Shown here one piece after another: positions 25,156-35,460 of a DNA stretch of 64,000 bases. A model generated the notes under the pieces. That model did no database searches and was not told the DNA's origin. It saw nothing but the letters and a program-made list of their open reading frames with translations. Every line of letters begins with the position of its first letter. Positions within the stretch are counted from its first letter, which is position 1. The stretch is from positions 80,466,504-80,530,503 of the forward strand of contig NC_134414.1 in assembly GCF_030867145.1 (NCBI RefSeq), read 5' to 3'. The stretch is from Opisthocomus hoazin (lineage: Eukaryota > Chordata > Aves > Opisthocomiformes > Opisthocomidae). The translations under genes and the position numbers were made by a program.

Positions 25156-25699
25156 TCTCAGAAGTAATCATCGCACATGCAAACTAGTTTTCTGAGATAC
25201 AAGCCGCTTAGACTGGTCTGAAAGGTATCAAACTAAACAACAACAGAAGGGAATGGTGGCAAAGGAGAGACAAAGCAGAAAATTCAAGATACCCAGAACA
25301 AAATCAATCAAGGTGCAGAGACCTGAAGAAAAGTCTCTAACTGCCTTCAATGGTTGCAAGGACACCAGTAATAAGCAAAAGGAAATGGATTTACTCACTG
25401 ATTAGTGCACACACACTCCAGTTGGTATTAGAAGCCACTGGAAGGAAAATCGGCATGACTGGAATGTTAAAATCAGTGGTATGAACCTTTTTTTTCAAGG
25501 ACTGCTTGAATTAGGGTTAAAGGACAGAGAATGGTAGTCTACATTGAAAATGGCATAAGCTTTCTCTGAATCGTTGCCAAGTTCTCTTAAATTCTTATGG
25601 TCTGTTGCTGCAAAGCACGAAGAAGAAGATGGGGGTTGCTGGTTGCTGCAGGACGGCTGGCTGCCTAAACATCCATTATACCAGAAGTAGAAAAAGAAA
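25156..25699. other. spacer between two CR1 elements
   Basis: About 540 bp with no recognisable gene or element. It may contain a highly decayed 5' extension of the ancient CR1 that becomes recognisable at about 25700. Confidence 0.35.
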
Positions 25700-27975
25700 A
25701 GCTGTGCTATCACAGAGGATTTCAGTTCGAATGACGTGTGTCGGAAGTCTCGTGCTCCCAAGTATTAAAATATCATTGGAATTTTGCAAAATTATAGACG
25801 ACAAATTTCTAGCTCAGAAAGGGTGGCAATCAGCACAGGACAATTCTAGGTTGGACCTCATCTTGACAGATAGATAGAAACTGAGCAGAGAACTAGAAGT
25901 CAGCAATTGTTTAGACTCAGATTGACTGCGTCTGTTTCTGCAAACCACATAAACTTCCCATCAGTAATGTATTTACTTGTAGTTTCTAAGTGTCCAGTTT
26001 TACAAAACTAGAATAATTAAGACATGAGTCATCTTGGAAGAACTGAAATGGTAAAATGTGAAAGACTGAACTTTTTTATTACATTTTATAAATTATCCAA
26101 GAGCTAAAAACGTAAAGTCAAGAAAAAAGGCTTAAAAATAGCCAAGTGCGTATGGGAAGAGAATGCATGTATAGCAGTTAAAAAACAGTATATGGAAAAA
26201 AGAAAGGTTGATAGCTGTAAGGGTAAATTATGAAATTAAGAGAATGGATGAGAGAATAAAAAGCATCCAAAGGGAAAGTTATAGCCAGCAGAATGTAAGG
26301 CAGTGGAAGGAGTATCTGAGTACCTAAAGAGCAAAAGTAATCTCAGTAAAACTGTTGTTTCACTAACTAGTTAGACATGACAGAACTGTCAATAAGAGGC
26401 TGAAATATTAAATAAACCTCTCTATACCATGGCTGGAGGAAGAGAGAAGGAGAAAACATATAATGTATTTAAGTTGTGCAATGATGATAAAATATATCCC
26501 CCTTCCACAGTGACTAAAGATGGTGTTAAATTACAGATACCAAAATAGGACCTTTTCAGATCATCATGTCTGAGAGTTTCAGACTATGAGCTGAGAAGCG
26601 TGGTCGATCATGAATGCTGCATTTCAGTAAATTCTGGAAACTAGGAATACTTCACAAAAAAAAGCGCAGATGCACCTGTATTTAGAAAAACCAGAAGAGA
26701 CACCTCAGGTAACCAAAATCAATGGAGAGTATTCCCTGAAAAAGTAGCAGAATAGCAGGCAGGGGACCACATTAACAATGATTTAAAGAAAGGAAAATTC
26801 ATTAATAATAATTTATAGAAGAATTTTTTCAGACTAGCTGAGTATAGATTTTAATGTGATTACAACTTTGGTTGATAGAAGCAATAGTATTTGCAATGTA
26901 ATAAAACTCTGACATTATTGCATACGGGACCACACATCTTGAATAACAAAGCAGTACGTTATAAAATCAATGTCACACATTAAATAGAATGACACTGAGT
27001 TCAATGGTACATCCAAATCTGATTATAGATAGGGAGCCTCCATCAAGAAGATGCACTCCTTGTTTAGTTTTAATTTGTTTTCTGTTTCCCATTTTCAGCA
27101 ATAACTTTAGGGGCAAAGATGGAACTCCTCACAGTTGAGACAGGAATGTGGGGATAGTCACTGATACAGAGGGAAAACATTGGACCTAGTGAAAAGAGAA
27201 GTGTTTTGGGGTGGCTGAATGTGAAATGACATGTCTGGGAACACCACATGCAGATTGCACTTGCAGGGGGTCTCTGTAGAGAGAAGTTGAAAATTTGAGA
27301 AACGATACTTCTGGTCAGGATGAAAATCACCTGAGCACGAGCTCCCAGCATGGCACTATGGCCACAAGGGCTAATTCAGTTCCTGGAGGTATAACAAACC
27401 AGAATAGGGAGTGGGGCTATTTCCACTCTTCTTGGTACTGGCACCGTGCTCAGTAGGGTCCTACGTCCAGATCCGGTGCCCAAAATTCAACAAGGATGCA
27501 AAAAAATTGGCATGAGTTCAGAGAGGAGCTCTGAGAATAATTAAAGGATAACTAATAGGAAAAGATTTAAGTAACTTCTAACAGAGAAGGTTAACAGTGA
27601 CTTGATCATAGCCCATAAGTACCTCCACAAGGAAAAGATTTAGGTAATACAGGGCTTTTCAGTCTGGCAGACAAAGATACAGTGACTAATAAGACCAATG
27701 GCTGGAAACTGAAGCGAGGCAGATTCAGACCAAAAAAGAAGGTGCATATTCTTAACAGCAAGGATAATTAATCATTTGCAATGATTTACACAGGATTGTG
27801 CTGGATTCTCCATTAAAGGAGATTTTAAAATCAAAATGAAACACTTTTTTTAAAGAGCTGCTCTACTGCAAGCACAGCTTTTAATCTTGAAGCACAAATT
27901 AACGCAGGGAAGTTCCAGGGGCTTGATTATATGGAAAGTAGTGAGATAATCACAACAGTCCTTCTTGGCTCTAAA
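25700..27975 (+). mobile_element. ancient decayed CR1 LINE
   Basis: Heavily mutated + strand CR1. It starts at a decayed copy of the endonuclease GDFN motif (GAGGATTTCAGT at about 25715), followed by the translated stretch CKIIDDKFLAQ...SRLDLILTDR, the family's usual DDNFL...LDLILT block. The middle keeps the order of the RT region but has no open frame. From 27300 to 27975 the match to the generic 3' part of old amniote CR1s is clear: a decayed 'owing to the original insertion ... CAATGGCTGGAAACTGAAG' stretch at about 27700, GGTAATTAA-like sequence at about 27765, TGGATTCTCCAT at about 27803 and a degraded 'TGATCACAATGGTCCCTTCTGG'-like tail at about 27945. The orientation is opposite to the younger CR1 just upstream. 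Many stops and indels show it is non-functional. Confidence 0.8.
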
Positions 27976-30900
27976 ACTGGTCAGTTTAGGAATCTGCATC
28001 AGTCACAGGTTTATATGTTTCTTTGTATAACACTTTGAGGATTTCATTTTGGTTTTGTGATGAAATTTGGTTTCCTACTTATTCACAGAATTCCAGGTGT
28101 CAAGGCTTTGAAAACCACAGTACAACAAGAGCAAATGTAAGTATTTTCAAAAGCAGAAAAAGTTGGGATTAGTCACAGGATGAGATTCGGTTTTAAAAAC
28201 ACAGCAATGAAGAGAGGAAGCACTTGTTACAGCTTTTCATTTTACAATTTTATTAGTTCAGACCCCTTAGGAAAGAATATTCCTCATGGACCTGATAAAA
28301 ATTCATAGCAACAAAGTTAATAAAATGTCTAGTCACCTGATGAATCTAGTAGGAAGTATTTTAAAAATCTGTTTCACAAAGTAATCCCCCAAGTCCTGGT
28401 GTCAAAGAGTTAACTTTAAATAGTCAGAGGCAGTGAACTGTCATCCTCTGTGCCAAAAGAGGACCTGTTAGCCTTCAGACCAAAGTCAAGAAAAAAGCTG
28501 GGAAAATGGTTGCTGAGAAATGAAATAACAAGAGAAACTCTGTGCCTCCAGTTCTCTGAATCTATGAACTATTATTGTCTAGAAATCTGTTGGCTTTCAC
28601 CAGTACTTTTTAGACAAAGTATTTCCTAATTTGAATGCTGTCACCAAAGGCCAGATGCTACTGTCAGTTCCATGTTGTCTGTATCCCGAATTTGTCTTAC
28701 ATTAAGTCTGCCCTCTCTTTCGGAGTTTGCACCCAAGCACCTTTACCAGCAGTGGCAGGTGACAACATGCTCCAGCATGCAAATTGTTCCCTCGCTGCTC
28801 TGATGGGTACTAAGCGACCTGCGTGGTTGAGATCTTTGTGGAAGAGGCTCGGTCATATGTTACAGGCAAAAAATTGGTCTACAGCACAGCCCAAACCAGG
28901 ATGGCTGATTGCCTTTCAACAGGCACGGTGTTTTCATGAAAGCAAGTAAGTTAGTGGCTGATCTCTTTGGTCTCTGGCCACAGCTATACTCTCTTCAGTA
29001 AGGAAGTGGACTAGAATATTTTTGTATGTTGTCAGAAGAGTTGGCTAAGGATTCATGGTTTGAAGCCAGTGCTAACTACTTTTAAATAACTTTTAATACA
29101 TCATTTATTCATAAAGGGGAGGAACATCTACACTTTCCAAACATTATTATGAACCTGCACACCTACGTTTACATGTGCAAATCCTGCAAATTCACAGTCA
29201 TGCTGAGTCACTCAATATATCTCCGGCCCCAGGCTGATGTCTCACCTGTACGCTGCAGAGATGCATTACAAGAACGCCAGCGGTACTTCAGTGCATGTTT
29301 CCCAAAACAAGTGGGCCTTAAATAACACGGCTCCTCACATCTTGCTTTGCATGTAGGACAACGAAGCATGATGAACAGAGGGTTTATGACATGCTGGTCT
29401 GCAAAGCACTTTCGTCTAGATGTGTTCATATTTATACCACCCTTCACTGGCAAGCATTTCTTCTCAGCTGGGGTTGTGATGCTCTGGCAGCTTGTGCACA
29501 GAGGAGGCTCACAGCAATTTTCAGCCTGAGCTGAAATTTTCTTCCTTGCAAAAAACAGCATCTGGCTGAAGAACACCAAAGTATTTCAGGTCTAGTACTA
29601 TGCATAAATTGCCTTTTTCTGAAGATCATTTTGCTTCATTCTGTGCTGCACTGTAGTGACTCATGCGTATCCATTAGTCTTTGTTCATTTTTTTGTAATA
29701 CACAAGTGATTGTGTAATTAACTTTACAACATCTGGGAGTAAAAAAAAAACTATACCAAGAAAAAAATTTGCAAATGGGAAATAACCATGAGCATGAGAT
29801 CATCTCTGTATCACTGCAGACTTTTATTAATGTTTGACTCAAAGGGATAATTTTCTCTAGATTCCTTGGAATCCACCTCATTTTCATCGATATTCTGGCG
29901 ATATATTAAACACTTTCATGCATCTAATTCTAAAGTTTGCTGGGTTTTTTTTTGAGTTGTGACCCTTGCTTAAAGTAGAAGAGCAGATTCTTCTTCCTTT
30001 CGCCTCTGTACACAGGGCCTCGGATGCGACCCCAGGGAGCGTTAACTGGGGCTTGGCATCATTCTCAGCTGGTGCAGAGCGGTGCTGCTGGTTCCCTGCC
30101 ACATCTACTCCTCCTTGGGTGGAAGTAAGAAGAAGAATAAGAAAAGGCATTTGGGGACAGGGTGGGGCACACCTGTGCTTGGCTAGCCCTCAGCTGGCAT
30201 GGGGTTTCTTATAGTCTGAAGCCATCTGGTATAAATTAGAGCTGTCCTTCCTTGAGTACAGGAGGGGATCTGTGTCAAGAGGTCCAGATTTTGTGGTATA
30301 TTAAATTATATGATCTGATGGTTGATGGAGATCATCACAAGAAGAAGGAGGAAACAGAACGTGTCCTAGGGTAGCACAGAGTTTTGATTTGTGTGGGTTT
30401 GGGATGGCCACTTCACTCTCGAGTGGTGAAATCACGGTAAAGCTATGAAGCTCATCTCATCAAGTGTTTATACCATATGAGGACATGATTTGCTCATGCC
30501 GCAGTCTCAGAAAAGACACTGATTCATTTTTCTAATGAGGTGTTGAAATTTCTCCTTGTATATTCTGTATCTCTGTAGATAGAGCCCTGCTCTCCTGATT
30601 AACGAGGCTCTGTCAACATGTGAAAATCTGCTTTGCCACATAATCAAACACATTTGTTAGCCATTTGAAAGGATGAGGAGTTCAGAGCTTTTCAATAGGA
30701 AGGTTTACTGCATGCTCCAGAGCATGAAGGAGATGGTGGATTGATAACAGGGGCCTGTGTATCTCCATAAGGTCTCTGCTGACTCCAGCAGCACGCTTAG
30801 CTTGGAATTATTCAGCCTCGGACCCTCACCGAGCAGCAAATGGCCTCTCTAGCTGCCCCTGGAAATTCCTGGACCTCACTGGCTTTGCACACCCTGCAGC

Positions 30901-31239
30901 CATCCTTATCCCCCTCGACAGGAGCAAGGCCACCAAGGAGTCATGGGGGAGCTGCAGGGGAATGGGTGCGTCTCAGTGCAGCTGCAGGCAGACCCCAGCA
31001 GAGTCCCCCTGTCCCAGGAGCTAACCTTGCTGCTGCCTTGTCTCAGTGGTCTCTATGCTTTCTTCAAGGCAGAGGGCAGCTGTTTGCAAAAAATATTGTG
31101 GCTGGTGCTGGGTCCTCCTTTCGTACCCAAAGGACACAGTTTTTTCTGCTTCCCAAGCCTCTTTGTGCAGGACAGACCTAAAAATGAGCAGACTCCAAGA
31201 TACTGTAACGAGACTGAAAACTATGAATTTTTTTCTACT
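27976..31239. other. intergenic, no gene seen
   Basis: Unique-looking sequence with no recognised gene or repeat. Open frames around 29200-29630 and 30840-31240 overlap on both strands and match nothing I recognise. The edge near 31240 may belong to the following CR1 fragment. Confidence 0.4.
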
Positions 31240-32345
31240 TAACTACAAAGTCGTTGGAGCAACTGAGAAGTGGTGGGCCAGATTGCACAGCTGGGGTGGC
31301 TGTGACGGACAGGTACTGGCTCTCCAGGTGAGACTGGCAGGGAAGATGAGGGGGCAAGGGCCTTGCTGTCTCATGAAGGAGCAGCCCAGATACAAGGAGG
31401 TCTTCATTGAGATGGATGATGGGCTCGTGGAGAGCCTGTGGGTCAAGGGAGAGGCCTGTAAGGAGGATATAATGATGAGAGGGTGTTGCAGACATCCCAT
31501 CAGGGTGAGCAAGTGGATGAAGCCTTCTCTGAAGCACTAGAGGAAGTCTCTGAAGCACAGACCTGGTCCTCAAGGGAGAGTTTAACCTCCCTGAAATGTG
31601 CTAGAAGGGCAGCTTGGCAGGACACCAGCAATCCATGTTTCTTGATGGTGTCAGGGATAATGTCTTGAAACTGATATTAGATGGGCCAACCAGGGATGAC
31701 CCATAGCTGCATTTGCTGTTCACTGTCAAGGAAGAACAGGTTGCTGATGCGGAAATCAGCAACCGCCTTTGCTGCAGTTACTATGAAATGGTGGCGTGTG
31801 AGATCCTGGGAGGAGAGAGGAAGGAGAGTAGCAGAAGGCAGACCCTAGACTTCGGAAGAGAAGATTCCAGCACATTGAGGAAACCGGTAGGGGGGATCCC
31901 AGGGGAGGAAGCTCTGAAGGGCAAAGGAGCTGAAATAAGCTGACAGGCCTTCAAGTTCAGCACGCTCCAAGTATGAGAACAGTGTGGCACTCACGAAGAC
32001 AAGCAGACGTATCAGGAGATTGCTATGGGTAAGCAGAGAGCTCATGGTAGAGCTCCAGTGTGAAAAGACATCATACAGGAGGTGGAAGCAGGGATGTGCT
32101 ATGAAAGCAGAAATTAGAAATATTGCCCAGGCATGTAGGCACGGTGTCAGGGAAATCAAAGCTTGCCTAGAGCTGATGCTTCCAAGTGACATCACGGGTA
32201 ACAGGAAGCATTTCTATGGCTACATTGATGGTAAAAGGTTGTACAAGAAGAACATGGGCCCATTGCTGAGTGGGAGGGGTGGCTTAGTGACAGTGGACAC
32301 AGACAAGGCTGAGGTAGGTGCCTTCTTTGCCTCTTTGCTGAATCT
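31240..32345 (+). mobile_element. CR1-type LINE fragment (endonuclease and linker)
   Basis: A third CR1-type copy on the + strand, truncated at both ends. Translated pieces in shifting frames follow the endonuclease order: DGLVESLWVKGEACKEDI, then CCRHP (for CYRPP), GEQVDEAFSEALEEVSEAQTW, GEFNLPEMC (the GDFNLP catalytic motif with D changed to E), ADAEISNRLCCSYYEMV (the SDHE block with the catalytic SDH changed to SYY), TLDFGREDSSTLRKPVGGIP, then the linker KHFYGYIDGKRLYKKN and TDKAEVGAFFASL. The RT domain is absent. Frame shifts occur at least near 31500 and between 31680 and 31980. It differs enough from the minus-strand copy at 22.8-25.2 kb to be a separate insertion and subfamily. Confidence 0.85.
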
Positions 32346-33429
32346 GACCCTTGTGCTACTATCTGTATGCTAATAAAATAGGTTGCTATGAAGTAATCTG
32401 TCACATTCATGAATTGTTTTATTGTAAAATTGTTTATATTTTCCATTTTTAAAAAGTCTTATGTACTCACGCCTGCAACATCTGGAAGCGTGAGGGTAGG
32501 AAGAGGAAAAAATAAATATCTGTTAGTTATATTTTTACTACAGTTTTCATTCTCTCAACATAGTTAATAATAGGAGTGGAGCTCAGGAGCATTTCTATAC
32601 CAGTAGAAAAAAAATCCACAAGCACACAGTGGCTTCCCAGCGATCGCTATGAAGCTCTCCTGCTTGTGGAGATCTGTTTTCCACTGAAATAATTTATTGG
32701 GGGCAGAACTCTTTTACACAACTGCACCTAATTGTTTCTCTGCTGAGATCCAACTCTCCAGTCGTAGGCGACCGAAAGCCTGAATTCCTTCCACAGAGTT
32801 CGGTGGGCTTGATGCAGGCCCTGGAGCCCTCAGGAACTGAAGCTGGATATCCTGAAAAGTTGGATGCTCCTCTTCCCCTCTCCGAGCCTCTGACTTCTAC
32901 GCAAGCATTGGAGGCTCCCAGTTCAAGCACTGTGGGCTTGTCCTGAAAATAAGAGAGGCATGCTCCGGGATAATGTGAGAGGCTCTCATCCTGGCTGCAG
33001 GGTGTCATCCACCAAGTCACCGTGCATCTGTGCACGTCTCCCAGGTTTGGTGGGGTGACCGCAGGGTGTGCGCGCTGGCCGCCTGGCTTTCTCCCCTGAG
33101 AGTCAGAGCTTCAGCGTGGGAGAAAGGGGGCCCCAGGTCCAAGAAGTAAAGAGCAAGTGAGTTAGTGAGTTAAGGAGGAATTTGAAATTAAGGGAAAATA
33201 TTCGGCAGATAGAAAGAGGCCAAAATGTTCCAGGTGTAAGATACAGTATGAGAGGTGATGAAGAAATAAATAGGAGGGGAAGAAGTCCGAGAGGAGGGGA
33301 GCATTGTAAGTTGTGCACTCTCTGAAGTCCAAGCAATGTGCCTTGCTTTTAAATTTCCTACTACTTTTTTGTGGAGTGAGGTCACTTTCTCAGAAGATTT
33401 TGTAGGACTGTGGCCCAACACATGAAAAT
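32346..33429. other. intergenic, no gene seen
   Basis: AT-rich then mixed sequence. A 113-codon minus-strand open frame at 32694-33035 has no recognisable domain. Confidence 0.4.
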
Positions 33430-33529
33430 CCTGTTAAAGTATACAGGCTTGTTGCACTAAGCCTGTAATTTTAACAGGTCGGTTATTTTAACAAGACCTA
33501 TTTCAGAGTGCAGCCCTGTTTCTGAAATA
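33430..33529. repeat. two adjacent inverted repeats (double hairpin)
   Basis: The first inverted repeat has arms 33430-33450 and 33459-33478 (CCTGTTAAA...ACAGGCTT against AAGCCTGT...TTTAACAGG) around an 8-base loop, with 17 matched pairs interrupted by a small 4-against-3 bulge. The second has perfect 9-bp arms, TATTTCAGA at 33499-33507 and TCTGAAATA at 33521-33529, around 13 bases. Between them the direct repeat ATTTTAACA occurs twice (from 33468 and from 33484). It could be a terminal-inverted-repeat transposon relic, a small hairpin RNA gene or a protein-bound palindrome. Confidence 0.75.
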
Positions 33530-35274
33530 TGGTTTGGATTAGTGCAATGGAAATGCGTTGGTTTTATAGGTCAATTCTCTACTGTAAATTGCTTCTCACT
33601 TGTAATGGATTTTTATACCCTAGCAAGTTTAGTCTTCTAACAGGAATTCATAGGGTGGACACACAAGTAGTTCAGTCTCAAAATAAAAGCTGCTTCAAGA
33701 TGCTCACTGTAACAGTGGACCTTGCTCTAACAGCTGGATCCTCAGCATCACTGGAGGGGTTATTTATGCTGCATTGCCACCCCACTGCCAGTCCTGAGCC
33801 AAGTCAGTGGCCAGTAAAACCTTTAGAACCGGCTGTTTTAAATTAAAGTTATCTGGAGAAGCCCTTGGAGGAGGTGGTCTGCATCAGGAGATAGCAGGAA
33901 CACCATTGTCCATGGCACTTTCTTCACAGTATAGCCGTAGTCAGACCTTGTACAGCTCTGGAAGCTTTCCCTGTGCCCAGAGGCTCCCCGCCTTGCTGCT
34001 CACAGCAGCTCCACGCTGCAGGAATTGGGTTAAGCAAGCTTGATGGAGCTTCACCCTAAATATTTAGCTCTGGGCTAGTGCAGTCCTTGCTAACATTTCC
34101 CAGGACAGGTGGAAGGGATTCACCAACCTAACTCAACTTGCACACATACGCGTCGTCTGGTCTGGGCACGCTACCCGGGCTCTCGCAGCACCGGGGATGG
34201 CAGCAGGGAGCCTGGCCAGCGAGTCACCCTCCTCACCCACCTCCGACTCCTGCCCTGCCATGGGCCGTGACTCGGTCTCAGGTGGAGCTTTAGCTTTCTC
34301 ACTTGGCTACAAAAGCACAGCCTGATGTGGACATCCGACTTTAAGAAGCCTAATATTACTGGAAATGAATGTCAACCTCTGCTGATCACTTCTGTCTTCC
34401 CTTTTTCGCTAGGGACAGAGGCATCTGCCATACAAGTGGTGGATATTTGTGGCCATGGCAGAAATGCAGCTGGGAATCAGCAGAGGGACAATGTCAGATG
34501 GTTAAATGCTTCACAGACTTGTCCTTTACCTCTCAAAAACTGTTGCAACATCGATGTTTTGATATGGTTACATTTTATGCAGTTATTTTTCAGTTATGTC
34601 TTTAGCCCTTTACATTCTGCTTACTATTTGTCACTAATATTTTCCTCCAAATATGGGTACCTGGTGTGAGTGGAATGTTTTCATGGACTAGTGAAATTAT
34701 TTCCTGAGTCCTGAGGAAGGAGGTTGAAACTGTTTAATAAATTAAGACAAAGCAAACAACCTCCCTGTCCCACAAATATCAAGTGCTGGTTTCTATTCCT
34801 TTGGAAGAAAAATATTTCAGCTTCTCGTTAGGAAAAGATGTTTTGAATGTTGGCTAATATTTTTTAAGAATGAAAGAAAAAAAGGGCTTAAGAACCAGGA
34901 AAAACAGTTTTAATTACAGGTTAAATGAAGCATTCTGCTTTGATGCAAAGTAAGCTTTCTGGTCTGACCAGAAGACTTTTTTCCTCTCTCATTTCTTTTT
35001 TTTTTTGGTTTGGCCACTAAACTAAAAAAAATTCAGCTGTACCCTGAGCTCAAGTTTATGTGTTTTGAATGCTAATGGCCACAGGAAGAATAGCTTAAAG
35101 TAAATAAGTTACATTTTCAAAATTAATGAGGTCTGCTAATTGAGTTTATCCAGGTAATAAAATCCATCTAATAAAATGTATCCATCAAATATAATTCTTC
35201 CAGTTCTATAAAAAATATATGTTTCTTTGCCTGTATATCATCTGTGTGGAGATAATGAATACCTTGTGACATTG
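33530..35274. other. intergenic, no gene seen
   Basis: No gene or transposon recognised. From about 35080 the sequence becomes AT-rich with many TAAT cores (AAATTAATGAGG, GCTAATTGAG, GGTAATAAAAT, CTAATAAAAT), leading into the DR1 site and resembling a candidate regulatory block. Confidence 0.35.
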
Positions 35275-35287
35275 GGGTCATAGGTCA
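35275..35287 (+). promoter_or_regulatory. DR1-type nuclear receptor site
   Basis: GGGTCA-T-AGGTCA is a direct repeat of two nuclear-receptor half-sites with 1-bp spacing. This is the DR1 arrangement bound by RXR heterodimers, COUP-TF and HNF4-type receptors. It lies inside an AT-rich TAAT-core-rich block (about 35080-35460). A 13-bp match of this kind can occur by chance, and occupancy is unknown. Confidence 0.45.
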
Positions 35288-35460
35288 AATCCCAGACCTT
35301 ATTACAAATCTAGGGAAAATTACTTTTTCGCTGACCTATAGTACGACCTAATAGTCTAGGAGGAGTTAAAGGCCAATTGTTCATTCAGCATCGCCAAATA
35401 ATATATATATAAGTGCATATATATATTTAATAACATTGATGCAATGAAAACTTACTGCTG

